Assembly (NCBI GenBank): GCA_905221605.1 | Contig: CAJNDS010001469.1 | Location: 479,501-500,000 of the forward strand | DNA from: Symbiodinium natans | Lineage: Eukaryota > Sar > Dinophyceae > Suessiales > Symbiodiniaceae | Direction: 5' to 3' | DNA: 20,500 nucleotides | In this document: positions 14,466-20,252 of the stretch, in pieces | Layout: every line of letters starts with the position of its first letter | Position numbering within the stretch: the stretch's first letter is position 1 | The notes under the pieces: generated by a model | What the model saw: only the letters and a program-made list of their open reading frames with translations | The model's database searches: none | Told to the model about the DNA's origin: nothing | Program-made: the position numbers and the translations under genes

Positions 14466-14621
14466 ATGTGGGCTGAAGGCGATTTTTCTAGCGGAGAGGC
14501 GCTATCGCATGTGATTGTGATGCCAATCGATTCCTTATCGGCTTTGGTGTCCGGAGCCCTAAACCTTAAACCCAGAGAACCTTTCATTACGACCGTTTAC
14601 CCTTATAAAGCCTTGGATTGA
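14466..14621 (+). CDS. likely coding segment, unknown product
   Basis: From ATG the frame reads MWAEGDFSSGEALSHVIVMP, then IDSLSALVSGALNLKPREPF and ITTVYPYKALD, stopping at TGA 14619-14621. An acceptor GATTTTTCTAG at 14491 and a GTGTCC at 14547 could instead bound a short exon (GEALSHVIVMPIDSLSAL). The frame survives a degenerate CCCTAAACC stretch in the middle. Composition is good throughout. No domain recognised. Confidence 0.45.
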   Translation: MWAEGDFSSGEALSHVIVMPIDSLSALVSGALNLKPREPFITTVYPYKALD

Positions 14622-14658
14622 GGTCGGATTTATGCCACTTAGGGCTTAGGGAAGCCGG

Positions 14659-14800
14659 GTGGAGCCTACTCGTCAGAGGTACAGAGCGGCAGGGGTGGAC
14701 CTGGATGACGCAGCGGCTGGGATGAACGGGCGTCTAGGGTTGGGGGTTGAGGTGTCGAGGCCTCGAGAGCGGCAAGAATGTTTGGGGTTCAAGGATCTTC
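14659..14800 (+). CDS. likely coding exon, acidic/basic
   Basis: The frame reads EPTRQRYRAAGVDLDDAAAG then MNGRLGLGVEVSRPRERQEC and LGFKDLRRR, up to a TA microsatellite. The first part is the most protein-like; GLGVEV sits over TTTAGGG-like DNA. Another frame (KPGGAYSSEVQSGRGGPG) is open at the start. Borders not determined. Confidence 0.4.
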
Positions 14801-14821
14801 GGCGGAGGGCTATATACTCAA

Positions 14822-14880
14822 CATGTATGTATGTATATATATATATATATACATATCTCTCTCTCTCTCTCTTTCTCTGT
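14822..14880. repeat. ATGT, TA and TC microsatellite
   Basis: The TC-rich end forms the pyrimidine tract in front of the acceptor at 14900. Confidence 0.9.
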
Positions 14881-14900
14881 CCGCGCGTGTGTTTCGGCAG

Positions 14901-15118
14901 GGTTTTTTGAGGGGTTTGCAGGCCGATGTAGGGCGTACGAGTCAAGGAGCTGGCCTTGCAGCTTTTACGAGGTCAAGGGTTTAGGGTTTAGGGTTCAGCA
15001 TCTCAAGTCCGAGCATTCACTAGTCAAGCAGCTTGTCAAGCGTTGGAAAAACACCCACCCACCCAAGAAACCCATAACATTGAGAAAATACAAAGTTCAC
15101 TCAATACATTCCCAGTAG
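14901..15118 (+). CDS. likely C-terminal exon(s), basic tail
   Basis: CTCTCTTTCTCTGTCC...TTTCGGCAG|G is a textbook acceptor. One frame reads FFEGFAGRCRAYESRSWPCS then FYE, crosses two TTTAGGG units without a stop (VKGLGFRV) and continues QHLKSEHSLVKQLVKRWKNT then HPPKKPITLRKYKVHSIHSQ to TAG 15116-15118. Cutting GTCAAG (14972) to TTCAG (14998) would remove 27 nt in frame. A second frame (FLRGLQADVGRTSQGAGLAA) is good for the first 71 nt. The basic lysine-rich tail is consistent with a C-terminus. No family recognised. Confidence 0.45.
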
Positions 15119-15206
15119 TTGGTTTTTAACGGACCCAAAACCCGAAATCTAATCCAAGGCCCACAATAGGCCCGTTTGGTCAATGGTGAATTTCCTTTTC
15201 CCCGAG
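15119..15206. other. short stretch, nothing recognised
   Basis: AT-balanced unique DNA before the phased T-tracts. Confidence 0.4.
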
Positions 15207-15290
15207 TTTTTTCAAGGTTTCAAGGTTTTTCAGAGTTTTTCAGTGTTTTTCACGGTTTTTCAATGTTTTTCAGGATGTTTCAGGGTTTTT
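15207..15290 (+). repeat. 10-bp tandem repeat GTTTTTCANN with phased T-tracts
   Basis: T5 tracts end at 15230, 15240, 15250, 15260, 15270 and 15290, exactly 10 bp apart (a weaker T3 at 15280), with T6 at 15207-15212. Such spacing is close to one helical turn. Confidence 0.92.
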
Positions 15291-15433
15291 AACCCTCAAT
15301 TCTGATGAAGGGCCGCCCCCGCGACCTTTTCACAGCCTAGTTTTGGTCAAGGGCGGGGTCGCATTTTTCAATTTTAAAGGCAAAATAGTCTTCGGAGACC
15401 CCCTTGCCTCAAACTCCGACCCCCCCGTGAGTT
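15291..15433. other. open + frame, status unclear
   Basis: A frame reads HSLVLVKGGVAFFNFKGKIV then FGDPLASNSDPPVS before a stop at about 15434. It lies between two tandem repeats and has no splice support; it may be part of a repeat unit. Confidence 0.25.
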
Positions 15434-15719
15434 GAAGCCGAAATTCACCGTTGCCCACTTTTGAGGCCAGGAAAGTCACCGTTGCCCACTTTTGAGGCCA
15501 GGAAAGTCACCGTTTCACCGTTGCCCACTTTTGAGGCCAGGAAAGTCACCGTTGCCCACTTTTGAGGCCAGGAAAGTCACCGTTGCCCACTTTTGAGGCC
15601 AGGAAAGTCACCGTTGCCCACTTTTGAGGCCAGGAAATTCGCCATTGCCCACTTTTGAGGACAGGAAACTCACCATTGCCCACTTTTGAAGCCGAAAATC
15701 ACCGTTGCCCACTTTTGAA
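15434..15719 (+). repeat. 31-bp minisatellite, 9 copies
   Basis: The core TTGCCCACTTTTGA starts at 15451, 15482, 15521, 15552, 15583, 15614, 15645, 15676 and 15705: spacings 31, 39, 31, 31, 31, 31, 31, 29. The rest of the unit is GGCCAGGAAAGTCACCG. The 39-bp step carries an extra TTTCACCG. Units decay on the right. The variant GAAGCCGAAANTCACCG appears only at the two outer ends. Confidence 0.95.
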
Positions 15720-15747
15720 TGAGGGTTTAAATTCATTATGATAGAGA

Positions 15748-15789
15748 GGTTTAGGGTTTAGGGTTTACGGTTTAGGGTTTAGGGTTTGG
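15748..15789 (+). repeat. telomere-like TTTAGGG tract
   Basis: Five units, one TTTACGG. Confidence 0.92.
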
Positions 15790-15835
15790 GCACAGTTTTG
15801 AGGGCTGGATCCGAATGTATCGGTGCCTCCCCTCT

Positions 15836-15919
15836 TTCTACTTATCACCTACTTAGGGGACATAGGGGGCTTATAGGTAGAGTGAAGAAAAGGGTTATAA
15901 GTACCATGAACCTCCAAGT
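15836..15919 (+). mobile_element. family A element, right part
   Basis: The right arm GGTTATAAGTACCATGAACC TCCAAG ends at 15918, with interior CTACTTAGGGG and GGCTTATAGG. The left arm is missing. It directly abuts family C. Confidence 0.65.
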
Positions 15920-15921
15920 AG

Positions 15922-16019
15922 GGGTTATTTGGGGGCTACTTCGGTATATAGGGACTTTATGAGGTATACATGGGGGTAGTATAGGGGAATAAGATCAAGG
16001 GTCCCTTCCAGAGTCCCTC
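15922..16019 (+). repeat. family C repeat, copy 1
   Basis: GGGTTATTTGGGGGCTACT, CGGTATATAGGGACT, AGGTATACATGGGGG, ATAGGGGAATAAGATCAAGG and GTCCCTTCCAGAGTCCCTCC align in order with 18006-18124. Function unknown. Confidence 0.7.
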
Positions 16020-16138
16020 CATTTACCCCTTAATCATCATACCCTTTATAGTACTCCTACCGTCCTGGCTTTGAGCCTGATACTAGTCATAATCCTATAC
16101 CCCTGACAGTTTCTTACAGTGGCCTTCTTTTTAACAAG
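16020..16138. other. 119 bp, nothing firm
   Basis: ACTATAAAGGGTATGATGAT on the minus strand (about 16028-16053) loosely resembles the 3' part of family C in inverse orientation. Confidence 0.3.
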
Positions 16139-16184
16139 GCACCCCAAAGTCAGTATGTGATCTGCAAGCAGGGGCGCTGCGCAG
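16139..16184 (+). CDS. possible micro-exon
   Basis: CTTCTTTTTAACAAG|G is a good acceptor and GCGCAG|GTTAGG a fair donor; between them one frame reads TPKSVCDLQAGALR. Only 46 nt, so weak. A minus frame of 60 codons also covers it. Confidence 0.25.
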
Positions 16185-16221
16185 GTTAGGGCCCTCTCCC
16201 CCCCCTCCCCCCCCCCCAAAT

Positions 16222-16315
16222 CTGTCACTGCGAGAAGTTCGAGGTCATGGGCTAGAGGCTCAGCTAGCTCAAATTTTGAAGGGTAAATCTGACAAACTTG
16301 CCCAAAGGCTCCTAT
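16222..16315 (+). CDS. likely coding exon, helical
   Basis: After a C run the frame reads LSLREVRGHGLEAQLAQILK then GKSDKLAQRL, an amphipathic helix-like stretch with leucines every three to four residues. An AG at 16237 (GCGAGAAG) may be the acceptor. The 3' end runs into the inverted-repeat element at 16303; AAAG|GCTCC at 16308 could be a GC donor lying inside its arm. No family recognised. Confidence 0.45.
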
Positions 16316-16389
16316 GTAGTGCCTTTTTGGGTGAGTTCTAGGGGATTCTTGTATGCTACCCCAAAAAAAGTACTACATAGGAGCCTTTG
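16303..16389. mobile_element. 87-bp element with perfect 18-bp inverted ends
   Basis: CAAAGGCTCCTATGTAGT at 16303-16320 is the exact reverse complement of ACTACATAGGAGCCTTTG at 16372-16389. Pairing extends imperfectly inward (CCTTTTTGGGT against ACCCCAAAAAAAG), so it can form a long hairpin. The interior TTTTTTGGGGTAGCATA on the minus strand resembles family B (TTTTTTGGTAG...GCATA). Confidence 0.8.
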
Positions 16390-16398
16390 AGTAAAGAC

Positions 16399-16471
16399 CC
16401 TACATTGGGTCTTATTGCACTCTCGGCAGAAGCCACGCCGTCCGAGGTGTTCCGAAGGTGTTGCCTCAGGA
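16399..16471 (+). CDS. possible coding exon
   Basis: The frame reads LGLIALSAEATPSEVFRRCC then LRM. CTCTCGGCAG at about 16429 may be an acceptor and AAG|GTGTTG at 16457 a donor, which would leave a 27-nt exon; otherwise the segment is longer. Just downstream (about 16478-16500) ATGTACATATACTTGGGCC resembles family B. Confidence 0.35.
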
Positions 16472-16589
16472 TGCACATGTACATATACTTGGGCCGGTAT
16501 AAAGCTCTAGGATCCCCTGCATGCAATGCACATGCTTATACACACGTATATGAAGTACAAACACTTAACATAATAATGTAATATCAGGT

Positions 16590-16650
16590 CATATATATAT
16601 ATATATGTGTGTGTGTATACACAAACATATATATATATATATATATTTGA
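16590..16650. repeat. TA/TG microsatellite
   Basis: TA tract, TGTG stretch and second TA tract. Confidence 0.9.
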
Positions 16651-16745
16651 GTACATATATGCTTGTCTAGGAGTTTCAGATGTGGGGTGTGGGATTGTTT
16701 TTGGCTGCCTGCAGTAACTAGGTCACCTCAAGTGTCCAGCCAGCC

Positions 16746-16798
16746 AGGGTTTAGGGTTTAGGGTTTAGGGTTTAGGGTTTCGGGTTTAGGGTTTAGTG
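16746..16798 (+). repeat. telomere-like TTTAGGG tract, 7-8 units
   Basis: One TTTCGGG variant and a final TTTAGTG. Confidence 0.95.
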
Positions 16799-16820
16799 TT
16801 CACACTCCGAGGTGTTTCAG

Positions 16821-16922
16821 GCATCGCCGGGAGCTGCGGGCAGGCCGACCGGGCCGCACGGTGCCGCGTCGACGCCTACATTCGCCGCTGCCTCCATGTT
16901 TCCGCGATTTGCGGCGTATGAG
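16821..16922 (+). CDS. likely exon, alanine/proline-rich
   Basis: After GAGGTGTTTCAG|G the phase-0 frame reads ASPGAAGRPTGPHGAASTPT then FAAASMFPRFAAYE, 34 codons, to GAG|GCTGGC. Third positions are almost all G or C. A second open frame (HRRELRAGRPGRTVPRR) is arginine-rich and less likely. Removing 16923-16976 (GC-AG, 54 nt) joins the next exon in phase 0. Unknown function; possibly a low-complexity N-terminal or linker region. Confidence 0.5.
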
Positions 16923-16976
16923 GCTGGCTGAAGATTCAGATCAAATCCCCAAGCCTCTTACCTAAAGGGCCTCAAG

Positions 16977-17099
16977 GGTAGTAGACGACGACAAAGCAAG
17001 AAGAAAGCTATGGCAGGGTTTAGGAGGATCATACTTAGGAATATCTTTCAGAGGGTTTTGAAGGGCCGTCCGGGTATGAGTTCCTCTACTTTAACCTAG
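16977..17099 (+). CDS. likely exon, strongly basic, with stop
   Basis: From CCTCAAG|G the frame reads GSRRRQSKKKAMAGFRRIIL then RNIFQRVLKGRPGMSSSTLT and stops at TAG 17097-17099. The basic clusters RRR and KKK could be a nuclear localisation or nucleic-acid-binding segment (inference from composition only). The frame is open from 16932. Phase matches the exon at 16821. Confidence 0.45.
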   Translation, partial: GSRRRQSKKKAMAGFRRIILRNIFQRVLKGRPGMSSSTLT

Positions 17100-17170
17100 C
17101 CGGTAGCTGAGCTTTTAACCGTTGTGGGTTTCCTTATTTCGTCCCTAAAACCCTAAGCCCTAAACCCTAG

Positions 17171-17307
17171 ACCCTCTTCGAAGCCTTTTGTGGGGCTTGG
17201 AAGGCCTGGTCGGCCATCGAAGGTCAACCCCACACCCTGAGTCTCATCAGGCACAGTTCCGCAAGGCTGACGACGACCAGGCACATTCCCGAAGGGTCCA
17301 TGAACCT
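17171..17307 (+). CDS. likely coding exon, two competing frames
   Basis: Phase 0 from CCCTAG at 17170 reads TLFEAFCGAWKAWSAIEGQP then HTLSLIRHSSARLTTTRHIP. A second frame reads HPESHQAQFRKADDDQAHSR then RVHEPSG and contains an in-frame 10-codon duplication (HQAQFRKADD / DQAHSRRVHE), which favours it for the 3' half. The region ends at a TTTAGGG tract. No family recognised. Confidence 0.45.
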
Positions 17308-17309
17308 TC

Positions 17310-17370
17310 GGGTTTAGGGTTTAGGGTTTAGGGCTTAGGGCTTAGGGCTTAGGGTTTAGGGTTTAGGGTT
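17310..17370 (+). repeat. telomere-like tract with TTAGGGC variant block
   Basis: Three TTTAGGG, three CTTAGGG, then three TTTAGGG: the variant has spread as a block. Confidence 0.93.
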
Positions 17371-17388
17371 TAGGGCTAAGTGTTTGGT

Positions 17389-17482
17389 AAAAATGGCTCC
17401 GCGCTGAAGTTTGCCAAGTCTGTCGCAGCTTCGCCAAAGCCCGCATGGATCCCATGTCCACTGCTGGTCGTTGTCTTGTTAG
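17389..17482 (+). CDS. possible coding exon upstream of 17483
   Basis: The frame reads KWLRAEVCQVCRSFAKARMD then PMSTAGRCLV and would stop at TAG 17503-17505. It is in a different frame from the next exon, and the acceptor GTCTTGTTAG|G at 17482 lies at its end, so it may be intron, or an exon ending earlier. Weak to moderate. Confidence 0.3.
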
Positions 17483-17758
17483 GTGCACTCAGTTGACCTT
17501 GTAGTCGTAATTATACCGCACTTCCGCCCCAAAAGCATGGGAACACAAGAGGTTAGAAACCAGGAACGTCTTGGCGCCACTCTGACTTTCCAGCCGGGAG
17601 AAGTCACCTGTGATCACCCCTGCACCCAAGCGCTAAGCCACCTCGATGCTACTACACCCCGAGAACCTTCGGCCTCAAACCCTATCACGCAGCAGCTCGG
17701 TTCGCCCGGCTATATGGAAGCGACAAAACAAACAACCTGCATACCCTGTGCTCCCTGA
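17483..17758 (+). CDS. likely coding exon with stop, 91 codons
   Basis: GGTCGTTGTCTTGTTAG|G is a strong acceptor, and the phase-0 frame opens there: VHSVDLVVVIIPHFRPKSMG, then TQEVRNQERLGATLTFQPGE, ... ITQQLGSPGYMEATKQTTCI and a TGA at 17756-17758. A short hydrophobic beta-like start is followed by a hydrophilic T/P/S-rich region with four cysteines. It is one of the longest clean frames, with ordered codon composition. Probably the last exon of a gene. No family recognised. Confidence 0.55.
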   Translation: MHSVDLVVVIIPHFRPKSMGTQEVRNQERLGATLTFQPGEVTCDHPCTQALSHLDATTPREPSASNPITQQLGSPGYMEATKQTTCIPCAP

Positions 17759-18005
17759 AGCCTAAACCCTAAGGCCCTTCAACTGTTCCTGAGTGGGGCC
17801 TTCGGCCTGAGGGCCTGCGGAGTGGCTGGTTGAGGCCCTAAGCTCTAAGCCCTCAGCCCGAGGCCCTAGGCCCTCTAGACCTTATAAGCCTGAATGACAC
17901 CCTGAACCCTTCAAGGGGTCAGCTAGGCGGGCGGCAAAATAAAAACCCTAAAGCTGCAGGGAATGAAGGAGAGACCCTTATTAAGGGACCTTCGGGGATA
18001 TTAGA
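17759..18005. other. degenerate repeat, no supported gene
   Basis: CCCTAAG, GGCCCTAAG and GGCCTTCGGCCTGAGGGCC motifs; decayed telomere-like DNA. Confidence 0.5.
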
Positions 18006-18124
18006 GGTTATTTAGGGGGCTACTCAGCTATATAGGGACTGTGTAAGGTATAGATAAGGGTTATATATGGGCTATGGGTCATATAGGGGAAGAAGATTAA
18101 GGGTCCATTCTGAAGGGTCCCTCT
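18006..18124 (+). repeat. family C repeat, copy 2
   Basis: Aligns with 15922-16019. A loose inverted end is seen (GACCCTTATTAAGGGACC at about 17974 against GGGTCCATTCTGAAGGGTCC at 18101), so the element may start near 17974. Confidence 0.7.
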
Positions 18125-18135
18125 TAGACTTTATT

Positions 18136-18199
18136 CCCTAAACCCTAAACCCTAAACCCTAAACCCTAAACCCTAAACCCTAAACCCTAAACCCTAAAC
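18136..18199 (-). repeat. telomere-like CCCTAAA array, 9 units
   Basis: Perfect units. Confidence 0.97.
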
Positions 18200-18221
18200 T
18201 ATCCCCCTTGAAATGCCCAAG

Positions 18222-18306
18222 CCCTGAGCCGTCAACCCGATAAAGGCGCCTCGAATGCGTCAGCGGCCGGCCAGCGCACCAGGGTTCAGGTGGCGACTGC
18301 AGCCCG
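18222..18306 (+). CDS. likely short coding exon
   Basis: After GCCCAAG the frame reads LSRQPDKGASNASAAGQRTR then VQVATAAR, ending at CG|GTAGGC. Another frame (RMRQRPASAPGFRWRLQ) is open. Alanine/serine/arginine-rich. No family recognised. Confidence 0.4.
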
Positions 18307-18322
18307 GTAGGCCCCCTAAGGC

Positions 18323-18411
18323 CTAAACCCTACACCCTAAACCCTACACCCTCAACCCTGGTGAAACCCTAAACCCTAAACCCTTACGGTTTAGGGGTTT
18401 CGGGTTTAGGG
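18323..18411. repeat. CCCTAAA tract facing a TTTAGGG tract
   Basis: C-strand units (18323-18384, with CCCTACA variants) are followed by GGTTTAGGGG and TTTCGGG units (18388-18411), an inverted junction. Confidence 0.9.
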
Positions 18412-18435
18412 CCTGGCAAAGGACATCGGTTGATC

Positions 18436-18573
18436 TACTTGGAGGTTCATGGGCACGTATAACCCCAACTATAAGTAGAAGTCTACTTGTACGTCTGCTT
18501 AGAGGACTTCGGGGGGCTCACACGTGCAGCTATACCGGGAGGGTTATGAGTATATACTCTGAACCTCCAAGTA
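18436..18573. mobile_element. family A inverted-repeat element, intact copy
   Basis: TACTTGGAGGTTCA at the left pairs with TGAACCTCCAAGTA at the right, with one mismatch at the inner end. TC lies directly outside both ends and may be a 2-bp target duplication. The interior has CCCCAACTATAAGTAG. 138 bp, non-coding. Confidence 0.8.
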
Positions 18574-18587
18574 TCCATATACTATAA

Positions 18588-18672
18588 ATGTATATATATA
18601 TATACACATACATATATACATATATACATATATATATATACATGTGTATATATATACACACATATATACATA
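18588..18672. repeat. TA/CATA microsatellite
   Basis: Frames through it read Y, I, T and H only. Confidence 0.93.
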
Positions 18673-18674
18673 CC

Positions 18675-19043
18675 AGAGGTCCACAAATAGGATCTGTGAT
18701 CGAGTGTGGTCAAGAATTGGCTTCCCTTGTTCTCGGTGCCCGATCTAGATGTTGCAAGACATGCGTTGTGCCTCTGGCGCAATGCAGGACCTCGGCTAGC
18801 TTCACGGACGCTTGGCTGGGTGAGTTGAGCAGAAGCTTTCTTTCCTTTGCCAAACATCTTTTGAAGATGAGACTAGTGACGAGTCGTAAAAGGTCACAGC
18901 TACTGAACAGTAGAAAACTGGAGTTGCACGTTCGTGATAAAGATGCGCCAAGTTTGCAGGCTACTGCGCTGCATCAGCATGCTGACCATTGTGCGTGCCG
19001 GGTAGCAGGTCGTATAAGCTGTGACTCGAGGCTTAGATACTAA
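18675..19043 (+). CDS. likely coding exon with stop, about 120 codons
   Basis: The frame opens out of a TA microsatellite (acceptor perhaps CATACCAG at 18674) and reads RGPQIGSVIECGQELASLVL, then GARSRCCKTCVVPLAQCRTS, ASFTDAWLGELSRSFLSFAK, HLLKMRLVTSRKRSQLLNSR and on to TAA 19041-19043. It is the longest clean stretch in the window, with a cysteine-rich first third and a basic, leucine-rich middle. The minus strand has a 66-codon frame (MFGKGKKASAQLTQPSVREA...) over the first half that also looks coding. No family recognised. Confidence 0.5.
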   Translation, partial: RGPQIGSVIECGQELASLVLGARSRCCKTCVVPLAQCRTSASFTDAWLGELSRSFLSFAKHLLKMRLVTSRKRSQLLNSRKLELHVRDKDAPSLQATALHQHADHCACRVAGRISCDSRLRY

Positions 19044-19417
19044 TTGCTATCTGCTTAAGAATCCCCCCCAAACAATAATAATCCCTATATGATGCTTAAA
19101 AGGAAGAAAAATATATATATATATATATGTACATATATATATATATATTCTTTTGGGGGGGGTGCTTAAGCATTTTGCAGGACCTTGTATTCCGCGCTAC
19201 GACAGGGATCCACAACTTCTCGGAGAGCCCAATAGCCCGTACATACTTAAATAACTCCATCCATATGTATATATATATATATGCATTTGTATGTATAATG
19301 GATCTTTATTTATTGATTTGCTTTGTATTTGTTTATGTGTTTAAGGCATATTCCCCAGTTAAAAAGGTTATTGACTCTCGGCTTTAGGGGCCGTGACCCT
19401 GCGACCGGTTTACCTGA
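19044..19417. other. AT-rich stretch with TA tracts, no supported gene
   Basis: TA microsatellites at 19110-19148 and 19264-19282; T-rich remainder. The + frame of 86 codons is AT-driven. Confidence 0.55.
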
Positions 19418-19549
19418 AACCCTAAACCCCACACCCTAAACCCTAAACCCTAAACCCCAAACCCTAAACCCTAAACCCTCAACCCTAAACCCTAAACCCT
19501 GAGCACTGCTGGCAGAGAGCGCGTGCCAAACCCTAAACCCTAAACCTCA
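19418..19549 (-). repeat. CCCTAAA array in two blocks
   Basis: About 12 units with CCCCACA, CCCCAAA and CCCTCAA variants (19418-19501), then GAGCACTGCTGGCAGAGAGC GCGTGCC, then three more units. The 27-bp interruption reads STAGRERVP in one frame and could be a very short exon. Confidence 0.92.
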
Positions 19550-19550
19550 G

Positions 19551-19640
19551 CTCCCAGTGCTCAATAACCCAAGGCCGAGAGACGAACTCCACCGGAGCCG
19601 CTGCGGCCACCTCCAGAGGCCCAAAGAGCCCTCCATACCA
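19551..19640 (+). CDS. possible coding exon, frame unresolved
   Basis: After AAACCTCAG one frame reads LPVLNNPRPRDELHRSRCGH then LQRPKEPSIP to a GTGAAC, with three quarters of third positions G or C. Two other + frames (RTPPEPLRPPPEAQRALHTS; GRETNSTGAAAATSRGPKSP) are open as well. It lies between a CCCTAAA and a TTTAGGG tract. Confidence 0.35.
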
Positions 19641-19658
19641 GTGAACTCAGGAATATGG

Positions 19659-19766
19659 GGTTTAGGGTTTAGGGTTTGGGGTTTAGGGTTTGGGGTTTAG
19701 GGTTTAGGGTTCAGGGCACGTAAGAGAGCCCTCCGCCAAAAGGGTCTAGGGTTTATAGGGTTTAGG
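19659..19766 (+). repeat. TTTAGGG tract with variants
   Basis: Eight units alternating TTTAGGG and TTTGGGG (19659-19716), then unique DNA and a further short block (19744-19766). Confidence 0.93.
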
Positions 19767-19827
19767 GGAATACGCCTTAAATCTGATAGGGATCCTTAAT
19801 ATGAGTTTAACCTCCATTCCTTACTTC

Positions 19828-19945
19828 TACTTAGAGGTTCATGGTGCTTATTCTCCAGTCCTAACTGTACTTATAACCCATTTATAAGCCCCTTAGGTGC
19901 CCTATCATGGTGATAAGTACAGTTATCAGTACAGTTGTATATGGT
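19828..19945 (+). mobile_element. family A element, left part
   Basis: TACTTAGAGGTTCATGGTGC with interior ACTTATAACCC and GATAAGTACAGTTAT. The matching right arm may be TTGTACCATGAACCTCCAAG at 20233-20252; if so the element is split by about 290 bp of other DNA. Confidence 0.6.
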
Positions 19946-19981
19946 TGATAAGTACAAGGGGGTAGGGTAAGTCGTATCTTC

Positions 19982-20218
19982 TTGTGTAAAGTTGTATCTC
20001 TCTCGTGTGCACACTGGGGATTCGCGAATTCCAAGATTGGTCAGAACCCACTTGCACCCTCAGGCAGAAATCTCATTCACGCTGCCAAAAATGTGCTCCC
20101 CTCCCATGCGTGCGGCGCGTGCACATTGGGGGAAAGACTTCAACATATGTCGGGTGCTGTGACTTCGCTCGCAGCCGCGCGTCAATGGGGAGATGTGACT
20201 TCACACGCAAAGATGTGA
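19982..20218 (+). CDS. possible coding segment, two frames open
   Basis: One frame (78 codons) reads KVVSLSCAHWGFANSKIGQN then PLAPSGRNLIHAAKNVLPSH and ends at TGA. The other (from 20005) is cysteine-rich (CTLRQKSHSRCQKCAPLPCV) but runs on through a family A right arm. GTGCACACTGGGGA and GTGCACATTGGGGGA, and ATGTGACTTCAC and ATGTGACTCAAC, are internal repeats. The first frame is slightly favoured. It lies between the two halves of a family A element. Confidence 0.3.
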   Translation: MCKVVSLSCAHWGFANSKIGQNPLAPSGRNLIHAAKNVLPSHACGACTLGERLQHMSGAVTSLAAARQWGDVTSHAKM

Positions 20219-20232
20219 CTCAACCTAGCCGC

Positions 20233-20252
20233 TTGTACCATGAACCTCCAAG
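20233..20252 (+). repeat. family A right arm
   Basis: TTGTACCATGAACCTCCAAG matches the family A right terminal arm. Confidence 0.75.

Noticed and set aside
15434-15719. CRISPR-like array
   Set aside because: No variable spacers: the whole 31-bp unit repeats, and the setting is eukaryotic.
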